This document shows, piece after piece, positions 23,970 to 37,140 of a stretch of DNA of 64,000 nucleotides (position 1 is its first letter; each line of letters opens with the position of its first letter). The position numbers and the translations under genes were made by a program. The notes under the pieces were generated by a model, which searched no databases, was not told the DNA's origin, and saw nothing but the letters and a program-made list of their open reading frames with translations. The stretch is from Cristatella mucedo (taxonomy: Eukaryota; Bryozoa; Phylactolaemata; Cristatellidae), in contig WPIO01000025.1 in assembly GCA_009760855.2 (NCBI GenBank), positions 1,006,501-1,070,500 on the forward strand, written 5' to 3'.

Positions 23970-24885
23970 ACTTGGAAAGGCTGACGCTCAAAATTGGCTC
24001 TGCCTGCATATCTCCTGTCGAATCAGCTCGAAATCTAGGTGTCATATTCCAAAGCGACCTCGTGTTAGACGACCATATCAGCTCCGCGGTCAAATCTGCC
24101 TATTTTTAGCTTCATAATATTGCTAAAATTCGGACTTGTTTAGATAAGGATACCACGTCTTAGTTGGTCCGTGCATTCGTGACATCTCGTCTCGACTTCT
24201 GCAACTCACTGCTTACTGGCCTCCCAGCATGTGCGATCAGGCGATTGCAGCTGGTGCAAAACGCCGCAAGTACGCTTGTATGTCGTGAGCTTTGCAGTTG
24301 CCACATTACTCCACTTCTCGCCGACCTGCACTGGCTACCAGTGAGGCAACGGATTGACTTCAAGGTTTTGTCACTCACTTTTAGGTCCCTTCATTCTATG
24401 GCTCCAGCCTATCTCTCAGACATACTCCCCCATCAGGCCAAGCATCGTACCACCCGCTTTTCGGAATCCAACAGTCTAGAAATACCTCTTACAAACCTCA
24501 AATCCTTTGGAGACCGTGCATTTAGTTCGTATGCTCCCAAAGCCTGGAACTCCCTCCCGACCTGCGTCAGAACATCCCCTGACCTGACCACATTTAAAAG
24601 GAACTTAAAAACACACCTATTTAGGACAGCATTTAGTGGGTCCCTGTGATTCGTCCTTCACGTGCTTATGCGTGCTGACACTGTGCATGCTGCCACTAAC
24701 CACATTTGCATGCTGACCCTGTGCATGTCACCCCTAACCATGTTATTATTTTGTTTGTTTTTCAAGCATGATTTTACTTACCATTTAATTGCATTTCCCT
24801 TTGCAGCAAATGTAAAGCGCCTAGAAAGAGATTAAGTTCTCTGAGGGCGCTTTATTAAGTGCATTATTATTATTATTAATTTGGA
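23970..24885 (+). mobile_element. L2-B LINE fragment
   Basis: Starts inside RT (LERLTLKIGSACISPVESARNLGVIF) and runs through the thumb region to a stop at 24647-24649. The 3' UTR has the terminal hairpin near 24816-24852 and TTATTATTATT. At least two stops (near 24107 and 24162) break the frame. Very similar to the 18150-19616 copy, including its 3' UTR, so relatively recent. Confidence 0.92.
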
Positions 24886-24889
24886 GAGC

Positions 24890-25499
24890 AGGTTCTGCCG
24901 CCAACGGTCAAGCCGCTGCGAGGTCAAGGCTGTCTAACAGCGATTACACTGGCCGCATTTTTGGCAAAATACTCGATCCATGCCGCTAATTGCATTCACA
25001 ACGATGCGGACACTGTTCCCGCAGCCCGAGTCTGCGGTTGCCCCGCCGCTCCGACCTCCGAGAAAACCCTGGGTTAAGAATTTATTCAACGATCCATTAA
25101 TATTGTTATTATTTCCAGCTAAATGCCAAAAAGTCGGGGAATTACTACCCATAGATTGGGAGTTCCTGGCCCAAAGTGCGTAGGATTTGAAGGCGTGTTC
25201 TCCAAAGTAGTCTAGGTTGGTTCGAGCTCAACGAACCAACCGGTCACAGGGGTGGGTCATGTGAGGGGAGGAAGCCCAAGGAAGAGCCGTCTCAGAAAAG
25301 ATAATAATAGTAATAGTGCGACGTTTACATATCGAAATAGGAGAACTGAACCCCTGTCCGAGTGCTTTGCAATACGCTCCAAGAGAATTAGCAGATTAGC
25401 GACATGGACGACGATATCGAGCGTGAAAAAGCAAAGAAAGTTTAACTTTCCCTCAGGCCGGCATGCAAAAGCAAACACGAAGACACTCGCGGCCGCTTA
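24890..25499. other. intergenic, nothing recognised
   Basis: No gene, RNA or clear repeat is supported between the L2-B copy and the next degenerate LINE fragment. Confidence 0.5.
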
Positions 25500-26230
25500 G
25501 TTAGTACTGCTTCTCTTGCTAGCGACATGCAGTGAATGGTGCACATGAAGGCGCGCAAAGCACACGAAACAAGGCAAGTTCACTAGAGCGCTGCAAAAGC
25601 CTAGCGGAATATGTGCATCTTTAGCTGAGAGACCTGCAGAGAGATGCATAGTAATTGCAGCGAGTGACCGTAGCCAGCACCGAGCTCCAGACTTTCGGGG
25701 CATTGGAGCTCAAGGCCCCGATCACAGACAGATTCGAGCTGAGTGCAGGATGCAGGACGCTGCTGAGGAGCGGTTGGTGCCACGGCTCCCGACGGCTAAG
25801 TGTAGCGAGGTCTCGCGGGTAGGCTGGTATGCTCGAGCAAGAGCCAAATTTTGACCTTGAACTCGCTACACTGCTCGATGAGGAGCCAGGCCGTTAGGTT
25901 CATCGAATTCTGTAGCGCGCTTCCGCTGGACTACGCACGCCACGCGTTTCTGCGCCCGGGCAGGGCCAGTGAGTAAACAGCGCGTCGTCTGCACGATGGT
26001 GGTCTGTCGCTTACTGTTGGAGGCACGCGGCATTGCATGTATGCATCCTCCGACATACAGTGTATAGACACAGCACTGTACAGGTCAGTTTAAAGAGGTT
26101 CAATGTGACACTTTTGAAGCTAACGGAAGAAGAGTCTAGCCGCTAAATTTTGCACATTCGCGACCGTCTTAGTGCACCTCCAGTGGGTCACGCAAGGAGA
26201 GATTCATAGAAATCAGGACCGAATGACAGT
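25500..26230 (-). mobile_element. very degenerate L2-like fragment, minus strand
   Basis: Segments such as CACCGAGCTCCAGACTTTCG and the following GGCATTGGAGCTCAAGGCCC align with the reverse complement of the L2 'KAWNSLP' region and its flanks. Otherwise strongly decayed. Similarity is visible by eye only in patches. Confidence 0.45.
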
Positions 26231-26244
26231 AATGCAAAAAATGA

Positions 26245-26395
26245 TCAGCTGATTTGACACCCTCATTTCTATAAAGAGGCTAAGCGGCGGCTGTCAATCC
26301 CGTTTGCAGTAGGCAATAATTAATTTCCTGCTGAAGGACTCAAACCTACATCCTGAGTCGTTAAGTGCGGTCACCAACCTAAGGACAGAAGACTA
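26245..26395 (-). mobile_element. decayed SINE-2 copy, minus strand
   Basis: CAGCTGATTTGACACCCTCATT, AAAGAGGCTAAGCGGCGGCTG and GGACTCAAACCTACATCCTGAG parallel the reverse SINE-2 tail, body and B-box region in order. Confidence 0.55.
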
Positions 26396-26541
26396 GCTTT
26401 GTACCGGTAGAACAGCCTAAGCACGCCCCATCTCCAACGCAACTAAAAATAAGCACAAAGAAGCACACTCGATTGTAGAGACGGTGTTGCAATCTAGCGG
26501 ACGGTCACCTTGGAACGCGGCGATCTGATTCTGTTCAGAGG

Positions 26542-26810
26542 CTACGTGGGAGATATGCGTGGGCCAATTTGAAGTACATGGCTTTCCCATGACTGAGTGA
26601 CAGCTTTTTCCAAAACTACAGGGATGGCCTTGTCGTCGTTAAAGTTGGGCACTGGTGGTTGAGGAGCATACTTGCAACGCTGGTCTGCGTTGAGCGCAAA
26701 CACGTGCTTTTCATGCTTCTTGTACTTCCCAACGTTGATGGGCGGCGCGAGCGTGCGGCGCGAGGGCAGTTGGATAGACGCCACAGTGTTAGGCGAGCCT
26801 CCGCCGGCTT
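26542..26810 (-). other. candidate minus-strand exon, unknown protein
   Basis: The minus frame is open from a stop near 26837 to a stop at 26542. It gives about 98 residues including PPINVGKYKKHEKHVF, NADQRCKYAPQPPVPNFNDD and a C-terminus ESHVLQIGPRISPT. The composition (Pro, Lys, Asn, few Ser/Leu runs) looks like real protein, unlike neighbouring frames. It could be a 3' terminal exon of a gene on the other strand. I do not recognise it and found no second exon. Confidence 0.3.
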
Positions 26811-26989
26811 GTGAGCGAAGGAGGCTGGCTCAGGTAAAAGCGTGCACGCGCGCCCTATCCGTTATCGGCTTTCGACGATCGCTCGTCGTTGGACCGAACT
26901 GGAGATAGGGCATGCTCTTTGCCTGCAATAAAAGCCGTCAGTGACTTGCTTCTCGATTTCAAAGTGAGTCCGTTTGCCGGAGCGGCAAA

Positions 26990-29004
<2,015 letters not shown>

Positions 29005-29186
29005 ATACGGAAGCTCGATCGTGGCCTGTAAGCGGAGGAGGCAGGTGCAGCGAGTGTCCCGTCTGAGTGAAGAGCTCTCGTCAGACTGTCGATGACGCCG
29101 CCGCCACCCGCGGACCGCCGTCCCGTGACCGCGGCGTAGTAGGACAAGCGCCGAGACCGAAAGCAGCAGCGGCGACTATCCAGGTC

Positions 29187-29192
29187 AATAAA
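29187..29192 (+). terminator. polyadenylation signal AATAAA, lipase 2
   Basis: Hexamer 183 bp after the stop codon of the second lipase, on the same strand. Confidence 0.6.
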
Positions 29193-29419
29193 GACGTTGC
29201 CAGCGACAACGTTGCGACAATTAAAAACCGCTCTTCCTCCTACAACTTTCTCTCAACACACAAGAGTCTGCATAGCAGCGACTGAGACTCACAATATCTC
29301 TCAGCTCCCCCTAGGACTAAGCTGTTGAAATTTTGACCTTTAAACTTTCAACATCCCTTTACCCGAGCTGCGTTTCAATATTGAACCTCGTAACCGCGTT
29401 TACTGGCTGCAAAACGCGG

Positions 29420-29474
<55 letters not shown>
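29420..29474. repeat. (TA)n microsatellite
   Basis: About 27 uninterrupted TA units; self-complementary and likely length-variable. Confidence 0.97.
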
Positions 29475-29477
<3 letters not shown>

Positions 29478-29604
29478 GATATATTATGTATGTATATACA
29501 GAGCAGGTGAATTCTTTGCATAATCCTCGCACTAGCAACTTTATGGTCGTGCTTTGGCAAGCCCCCATCCGCATACTCGTATATGCATACATATTATTTA
29601 TTTG

Positions 29605-29752
29605 TATAGCGCCCTATTAGAACTTAATCTCTCTATCCAGCAGCTTCACATGCGCTGCAGGACTCGAGCCCACCACCTCGTGCATCAATTTCATTCACCT
29701 CGGACTCGGTCATCGAAGGCGAGCAGCCTACTACCTGCGCTAGACTAGGGTT
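29605..29752 (-). mobile_element. SINE-1 copy, minus strand
   Basis: TATAGCGCCCTATTAGAACTTAATCTC is the reverse of the shared L2-B-type hairpin. It is followed by GGACTCGAGCCCACCACCTCG (B box on the minus strand) and a tRNA-like head. Confidence 0.7.
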
Positions 29753-29911
29753 GCTAGCCAATCTAGCTCTTGCTTTTCTTTCCTCCTCCTTCCTTCTCTT
29801 CCTCCTTCCTTCTCTTCCTCCTTCTCTAGTCCTCCTCCAAGGTGGCGACGGATTGCTCTGGCTCTCTCTCACACTCGGAGCGTATTTTTTCCTGCTGATC
29901 AGTGACTGACT

Positions 29912-30031
29912 TTCTCACACGCCGCAGCAGCTCATTCCCTTCACTCAGTTTGGCACTTATTCTTGGTGGAAAAATGACAAGCCATTCAACTTCAAACAAT
30001 TATACCTTGGCCCATCCATCCAATAAGTTCT
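29912..30031 (+). other. short protein-like frame, unidentified
   Basis: A frame with a stop shortly upstream reads HTPQQLIPFTQFGTYSWWKN and continues DKPFNFKQLYLGPSIQ to a TAA at 30029-30031. It is rich in aromatics and looks like real protein. A CGCCGCAG acceptor-like site precedes it. It may be a terminal exon or a remnant of an unrecognised transposon. No family assigned. Confidence 0.2.
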
Positions 30032-30394
30032 CATTACCAGCCCCCTCACTGCGTCCCGTCGCGCTACTGCTCTTGGTCCAATAGACCATCTCATACAACC
30101 TTTCCTACGCAATAGTTTACGCGTGGAGTATAATTTGGGCTGAGCTTAATTGCGGACGCTGTCAACCAAAATAAAAACCAGTCGAGCGCAGTGAAACTTT
30201 TTGTGACTAGAAAACTGTCAGATTTACAAATACGGACTGAAATGCTACTTCCATGTCCGAGTCGACAATCGGGAGCATCTGACTATACGATCAAGTGTTT
30301 CTTAACAAATCGTTTCTGTAATTCCTACTCAGTAATTGAATCGCGGTCAAATCTGCATAGTACATGGTAATTGAAAGCTCCTACGTTTTAGTGT

Positions 30395-30560
30395 ATAATA
30401 ATAATAATAATACATTTAAATAGCATTTTCAGAGAACTGAATCTCTCTCTAGGCACTTTGCAGATGCTGCATATGAATCGTTACCAAATGTTTGGTGGTA
30501 ACATCCGCAAGCAGCGGGCACAGCGTAAGCAGGAACACGTGCAATAGCAGACTCGGGACC
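30395..30560 (-). mobile_element. L2-B 3'-end fragment, minus strand
   Basis: TAATAATAATAATAC, a hairpin remnant (TAGCATTTTCAGAGAACTGAATCTC) and 3' UTR of the same subtype as the 33.9 kb copy (shared GGTGGTAACATCCGCAAGCAG-type stretch). Confidence 0.75.
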
Positions 30561-30815
30561 CACCGGAAGCTGAACGCTGCCTCGCTTTCGGGTAAATGGA
30601 CGCCTCGTAGCGAAGATTGCACGCGAGCTGCGGCTACCCAGTACGGCGAGTAAGGCCACAGAAGAAAGAGGCTGCCGACCCCCTGCAGCGTCCTGTGAAC
30701 AATCGGCCGCGAGATCTCCGCGAAGGTCAACCGATTGCAGCGAGCGAGCGAGAGCAGGTGCTCGTGCCTGCGCTCGAGCAGCTGCCTATCGTCGGCGGAG
30801 TTCTTTTATTTGTAC
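30560..30815 (-). other. candidate minus-strand exon, unknown protein
   Basis: The minus frame from about 30815 is open through LLERRHEHLLSLARCNRLTF, then AEISRPIVHRTLQGVGSLF and LLWPYSPYWVAAARVQSSLR, before running into the L2-B fragment. It is GC-rich against its surroundings. The residue pattern suggests a helical protein with a hydrophobic stretch. A TAGGCAG acceptor-like site sits just upstream on that strand. Unidentified. Confidence 0.25.
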
Positions 30816-31150
30816 TCCGCCTTTAATTGCAGCCACGTAGAAGCCAGGAAACGGTGGGGCGCTCGTAATTGCAGGTGCTCGCTCCCGAAGACGCTCCCAT
30901 CCGCGCCGCGAGGCTTCAGGGTCTTATCTCTCGCGATGGACACGCCCTCGAACCGTTGACGTCTGAACCCGCTAGACTACGATGCGCTGGCCGGAGATCA
31001 AAAGCTGAACCCTAGCTCGCTGCGATTTTTCGACGCAGCCACAAGCGCTCTTCCATGTCGCGTCTCATTGGCAAGAACTTTCGGCGAATATAGTACTACT
31101 TGCACTGCAAACAGGCTGCAGTTTGACTTTATTAAACGTAGCCCACGTGA

Positions 31151-31325
31151 TAGCCGTTATGGCACCCCAAATAAGGCGGTTGCTCTTCACGACCTCGGCC
31201 CCGAGGTCGTGGGTTCGAATCCTGCAGTGAGCGATCCAATATTGCCACTGCATCGTGGTTGCGTTAACCTTTAAGGCTCTTCTTTCGCTACGCAGAAAGA
31301 GGCTGTTAAATCAGCTTGTATTTTG
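31151..31325 (+). mobile_element. SINE-2 copy
   Basis: GTTATGGCACCCCAAATAAGG head, a perfect 11-bp inverted repeat at 31188-31198/31201-31211, the B box GGTTCGAATCC, then the body with AAGAGGCTGTTAAATCAGC. Confidence 0.85.
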
Positions 31326-32059
31326 TACACGAATGTGGATCGATCGTGCTGACCAATGTTTCAAGAGGAAGCCGTCCGGTGCCGTCGGCTCTAAAATCAC
31401 TGCTCAAACTTCGGCGGTAATACTTAACGGAAGACTTTTTCTTTCCTATTTCTATTTGCAGGCAAGCACTATTTTGAAATCTCCAACACTATCAGATCAA
31501 AAATTTGACGTAATTAAAGTATAAAATTAAAGTAAAGGTTTGATGATTCAATTGAATCGTTCATTTACTTTTAACCATACAGATAACAGCGCATTAAATT
31601 TTTTTAGCAGCTCTGGCCGTCTTCCTGCATACAGCGTGCAAACCTAGCAGATCGTCAACACCTTGGAGCTGCCCTTGAGATCAATGTATCGTCCAATAAA
31701 GCGGCACTAGACGTTAGAGACCAAGTAGAGACAACTCGCTTTTCATTATTTCTGAGTAATTTTTACGCGTGATAGGACGAGGCGATTCCAACTCGACAAC
31801 TGACTTGTAAATTAATTCGAAGAATGAAAAAAATTTATTAGTCGGACACGAGGAGAGGGCAGAAAGCGAGCCAGTTACTGAAGAAGAGTTTAAGTCGTTC
31901 TTAGTCTTTTTTGTCTTTCTCCGACTACGCACAGACGAGACTTTTAATTTTCTTGGAGATGATAACACGGCTTTACCTATGCTTTCATCCCTCCCTACTT
32001 TCCGTCATATAAAACTCTCTTAACTCCCTTGCAGCACCTTTTAATTCACCCTTTGAATG
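31326..32059. other. intergenic, nothing recognised
   Basis: AT-rich sequence without a supported gene or repeat. Confidence 0.5.
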
Positions 32060-32930
32060 GCATCAAACTTTCTCAGATCGAATGAGGATAAAAACCCACC
32101 TACTTGTTATAAGCAAACCTAGTGAAATTCATAAATTGGAAAATATATCACTTAAACTGGACACTGTCAGGGAATCTTCTGTAGCATCCGTACGAAATCT
32201 GTGTTTCTTTTTCCATTGTGACCCTTCACTACATGACCACTTTAGCTTCGCAGTCCATTTGGCTGACTTTCAGCAACGTGCCATTGCACACACTTAGGCC
32301 TGCTTAGATAAGGATACCACAGCCAAGTTGGTCAGTGCATTTGTGATAGTCACTCACGACCTCTGTAACTCACTACTTGGAGCTCTTTCGGCCTACTTTC
32401 TGTCATAAGAGACGAATTTGCCACCTTACACCACTTTTCGCCGACCTGCACAGGCTCCAAATCAATCAGCGCATTGACATCACGGTTTCTTTCACTCACT
32501 TCTAGGTCCTATCATCCTCTTGCTCCAGTCTATCTATCAGAAGCAGTCCCATATCAGGCTAAGCATTTACCATCCGCTCTTCTGAATCAAGACTTTTAGT
32601 CGAGCCACGAACCAACCTCAATCCTCTGGAGACCGTGCCTTTAGTTTCTATACTCTCAAGGCCTGAAACTCACTCACGGCTCACGTCATGACATACCCTG
32701 AACTGACGACCTTTACAAAGATGCTCAAAGCGCACCAGTTCCTCGTAGCATTTGCTTGGTCCTTATAGATTTAATGTGAGTGCTTATGCGTACTGACACT
32801 GTTCATTTTGTCACTAACCATATTGGCATGCTTCCTTTACAGCATGGGAAAGAAAACTTAATTTAATACCAAGAAAAAAATGTTATTCCCTAATGACGCT
32901 ATTCAGATGTATTATTCTTGTGATTATCAT
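32060..32930 (+). mobile_element. old, degenerate L2-B LINE fragment
   Basis: Recognisable in order: AATGAGGATAAAAACCCACCT (the LNDDKTNLL region), CCTGCTTAGATAAGGATACCAC, TTCGCCGACCTGCACAGGCTCC (LHWLP region), CTCTGGAGACCGTGCCTTTAG, and a 3' UTR reaching TGATTATCAT. Many indels; no usable frame. Confidence 0.8.
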
Positions 32931-33529
32931 AGCATTTCGTCTTAAGAGGACAAGGTGGGCATTTGCATCTCCGCATACACAATCGTTAGCAGTGTAATTG
33001 CTTTCTACCTTAAGGCTGGATCGTGTATAGTTGCACATCTGCAATCACAGCTGCAATCTTTTCGGATTTTTGCATTGTCTGGGGCCCAAATTGAAAGTTT
33101 CAAAATGGCAGCTATGCATTTAGCTTAAAAAAGATGAATTTATGCAGATATAGTAAAGTTAAATATCTCTGTTCTTTGATTTGTCTATATCTGCAGCTGT
33201 TCTTTCCATCTGTCTACACGCGAGAAAGACTTCTCTTGCATAATTTACCAGCGAGATACGGTTTTCTTTACAGCTTCCGTAGCAGATTAGAGTGAATCTT
33301 CTGTCTCTTAAGGTATTTTCCCTGAGTAGTAATGTTTCGAACATTTTTCTGATAATTTGATATCGTCTGGCTCTGCACACATGTTTATTTTGAGCCCTCC
33401 AACCTTGAATGCAAGTAGCAGTGGCCTAAGAGCCATGAAGGTGATATGCAAATGTTTTTTACTATTTATTGTATCTATATGTTTAAGTGTCTCCATCATT
33501 ATCTTGACAAAAAAGCCGTTTTTATAATA

Positions 33530-34640
33530 ATAATTTTAGCATAATTAATATTACAACGCATCATTGTAGCATAATACTAGAACTAAACCCCTTTCTAGAT
33601 TTACGGGATACGCTAGAGCGGAAGCACAGGAGCTGATGAGCGATAATCGTGCATCCGCAATTGCTGCGCAGACAGTGCAAATCCTATATACCAAGCAAAT
33701 GCTGTGAGAAACAGGCGGATTTAGCATCCCTTTCAATTTCAAGGAAATTGACGTCGTCATACTAGTAAATAGTGGGGTCCGAGTTTACGAAGGGTCGAAA
33801 CGCTAGGTACGGCCTCCAAAAAATTTGAAGTTGCTTAGAGGCACGGCTAAACGACTAGAGTCAGATGAGCGGATGTTGAGATAGGCAGCTCAAGGAGTAA
33901 TGATAATAAAAATAATAATTCATTTGAATGACGCTCTCAGAGAGCTGAATCTCTTTCTAGGCACTTTATAAATGCTGTATATAAAGCCTTATCAAATGAT
34001 AGGTAGTAACATCCGCAGGCAGCAGGCATAGCGTCAGCAGGTACACGCACACGAAGGACGAGTTACAATGACCCACCAAATGCTGTGATAAACAGGTGCG
34101 TTGTCAGCTATTTTTAAATATCGCCATGTCAGGAGACGTTATGGCGTGCGTCGGTAGTGAGTCACCGCCTTTGGGAGCATAGGGACTAAAGGCACGGTCT
34201 CTAAAGGTTTTGAGGTTCGTACTAGGTACGGCTAAACGAACCGAGTCAGAACACAGCCGGTCGACGATTCTTTGCCTGGTTGGGGAGTAGTTCTCATAGG
34301 TAGGTTGGAGCCAAAGAATGAAGGGGCCTAAAAGTAAGTAACAGAACCTTGAATTCGATGCGCTGCTCCATTGGGAGCTGGCGAAGGTCGGCGAGAAGCG
34401 GTGTGACGCGGCAACTGCCATGCTCACGACCGACGAACGTAGCTGCAGAGTTTTGCACCAACTGTGAGCACGCGATTGCACACGCCGGGAGACCAGTAAG
34501 CAGTGAGTTACAGCGTAAGTATTTCCTTTTGGATAAATTATTTCCTTTAGGATTCCCTTGGAATATTTAGGAGTAGGAGAGTTACGAAAGTATAAACAGG
34601 ATATCACAAATGCATAGCTAGTTGTGGTATTTTTGTTCAA
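33530..34640 (-). mobile_element. two adjacent L2-B fragments, minus strand
   Basis: The larger one (33900-34640) has TAATAAAAATAATAATTC, the reverse hairpin (GACGCTCTCAGAGAGCTGAATCTC), 3' UTR, then minus-strand RT C-terminal coding (VQSRAHSWCKTLQLRSSV, in a secondary frame). A smaller, older piece with the same KAW-region signature lies at about 33770-33895. Both frames are broken. Confidence 0.75.
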
Positions 34641-35087
34641 GCTAGCCCGAAGTTTTGACTAGTGAGGTTTATGAATTATCAGCAGTGTACGAAAAAGCCT
34701 CAGTGGCTTTCAGTACGTGTACGGTAGTCAACAGCTGACCCTTCAAGCAATAGCGAGGGGTGAGAAGCAAATATATCAGGGCGGACAGTCGAGATATTAG
34801 GTGCGTTGAAGTAACAGCATCATACGGTTGGTTAGGAGCGCCTAATTCTTCAGAAGGAGAGCCATTGTTTCTCAAGATTTGCGGAAGTTAGCTCCCAAAT
34901 CCAAGACATTAAGAACGAAGGCTTCAGCGGCTTCACATGAAAGGAAAATATAAGTTGCTTTATTTTCCTAAGAGAAACTGTGGGCGCAGTGATGCAGTAA
35001 TTGCAGTGCAAACTCGGCTAGATACGAGCAAGCTAAGCCTTAATGGGCTTCGTTGGTTAGAGAAAGAATTTCACTGTGCGACCGGCA
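34641..35087. other. intergenic, nothing recognised
   Basis: No gene or identifiable repeat between the L2-B fragments and the Cys-rich frame downstream. Confidence 0.45.
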
Positions 35088-35266
35088 GGCTCGTACCGTT
35101 GCGGCGCCTAGTCGTTTGCCCTGCGTGCGACTGGCCCGCGACCGTTTCGGTCCGGATAGTGCGGCCGCAGCGGCTCATTAACCTGCCCGACACTCTGAAC
35201 TGTGAACTCTGCCCGGCACTGACGAGGCGTAGCTGCGTCGCCTGCTCGGACCCCAAAGAGTGCTGA
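35088..35266 (+). other. candidate terminal exon with repeated CxxC motifs
   Basis: GC-rich island in AT-rich DNA. An acceptor-like CGGCAG precedes a frame reading LVVCPACDWPATVSV, then RLINLPDTLNCELC, RRSCVACSDPKEC and a stop at 35264-35266. Three CxxC pairs suggest a metal-binding or disulfide-rich tail. No partner exon or family is identified. Confidence 0.28.
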
Positions 35267-35848
35267 CGACGAGCCACTCAGGCTAGGTCACGACCACTCT
35301 TGCAGCTTGGTGTGCTCCTACTCTTAGCTGATGCCCGTCTTGCGCTACAAAAATGTCGCAAGAAGCGGTAGCGACGGTTCTCAGCTGTCTCAGCACGGCC
35401 ATACTTTCAGTCAAATTCTTTGTTAACTGCAAACCTTATGAATACTTCCGATAGTCCGGAAGCGCTCATCGGTACGTAAGGCATTCGCATGTACCAACGT
35501 GTATATTCGTCTCAAAATTCTACATAAGAGCTCCGAGGGCTTTGCGTGTAACGCTTGAGAGCTGTCCAAAGCTAACTCAAAAAGTTTCAGCAGGGTCCGG
35601 TATGCAACCGGTGCCAATAGCTTTCAATCGATGTCATCGTACTTCCGTTACTTTTGCAGCCGTTCGTTGAAGCCTTACACTAGAGCTGTCGATCTGTTTA
35701 ATAACCTTACCTGTTTCATGCTTTTGAGCTTGGTGGCATACAGCTCTCTGGCTTTTTTGAGTGAGCTCCCGCATCTTCCACGGAGGCATCGACTTCAAGG
35801 AGTGGCTGCCAGTGACTGTTCTTTATCGAACTGCTTAGATTGACGATG

Positions 35849-35892
35849 CTGCTGCCGCTGCTGCCGCTGCTACTGCTGCTGCTGCTGCTGCT
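35849..35892. repeat. (CTG/CCG)n trinucleotide repeat
   Basis: Interrupted CTG run with CCG and CTA variants. Antisense frames read it as poly-Ser/Ala. Confidence 0.9.
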
Positions 35893-36189
35893 AGCGGCGG
35901 CTCCTGAGGGGCCGGATGAGTGTAGCATTATGGCAGCCACTGGCCTGTAGAAACGTTGGCAATGACAGATATTCTCGTAGTATTGGAATCCACCCTCCAC
36001 CACTGAACGAAAGACCAAACATGTGACTAAGTAAATGTAATAAAAGATTCGCTGCAATATTTAGCAGTCCTTGCAGTTTGCAACCTGCGCCCGCGGATGA
36101 AAATTTATTGCACAGTTGGCTAGTTCGAAGCTAAAAAAAATATGGGCGTCTTTTAGTGTAAGACACATTACATATGGCGGTAAAATAGT

Positions 36190-37140
36190 TTATAATAATA
36201 ATAATAATGCACTTGATAAAGCGCCCTCAGAGAACTTAATCTCTTTCTAGACGCTTTACATTTGCTGCAAAGGGAAATGCAATTGAATGGTAAGTAAAAT
36301 CATGCTTGAAAAACGAACAAAATGAATAATATGGTTAGGGGTGACATGCACAGGGTCAGAATGCAAATGTGGTTAGTGGCAGCATGCACAGTGTCAGCAC
36401 CCATAAGCACGTGAAGGACGAATCACAGGGACCCACTAAATGCTGTCTTAAGTAGGTGTTTTTAAGTTCTTTTTAAATGTGGTCAGGTCAGGGGATGTTT
36501 TGACGCAGGTCGGGAGGGAGTTCCAGGCTTTGGGAGCATACGAACTAAATGCACGGTTTCCAAAGGATTTAAGGTTTGTATGAGGTATTTGTAGACTGTT
36601 GGATTCCGAAAAGCGGGTTGTACGATGCTTGGCCTGATGGGGTAGTATATCTGAGAGATAGGCTGGAGCCATAGAATGGAGTGACCTAAAAGTGAGTGAC
36701 AAAACCTTGAAGTCAATCCGTTGCTTGACTGGTAGCCAGTGCAGGTCGGAGAGAAGTGGAGTAATTTGGCAACTGCGACGCTCACGACAGACAAGCCTAG
36801 CTGCAGAGTTTTGCATCAGATGTAAGCGCCTGATTGCACATCCCAGTAGGCCAGCAAGCAGTGAGTTACATAAGTCAAGACGGGATGTCACAAATGCATG
36901 GACCAACTTAGACGTGGTATCCTTATCTAAACAAGCCCGAATTTTAGCAATGTTATGTATCTGAAAGTAGGCAGACTTGATTGTGGGGCTGATGTGGTCG
37001 TCTAACGAGAGGTCGCTTTGGAATATGACACCTAGACTTTGAGCTGATTCAACAGGAGATATGCTGGCAGAGCCAATTTTGAGAGTCAGCCTTTCCAACT
37101 TCTGAATCTCACTTGTTTTGCCCATAACTAGTAAGTTAGT
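36190..37140 (-). mobile_element. L2-B LINE, minus strand, 3' half of RT with intact frame
   Basis: The minus frame is open from about 37125 to 36448. It shows IQKLERLTLKIGSASISPVE, the thumb signatures NSAARLVCRERRS and LHWLPVKQRIDFKVLSL, and KAWNSLPTCV. It then has the full 3' UTR and the terminal hairpin (reverse) near 36218-36255, with (TAA)n at 36194. It is truncated inside the LVMGK motif just after the palm, so the YADD box is lost. Confidence 0.95.

Noticed and set aside
30960..31085. Frame LDYDALAGDQKLNPSSLRFF as a third lipase exon (Asp-loop)
   Set aside because: No GLDPAE, no VDVIHT and no neighbouring lipase exon; resemblance is too weak.
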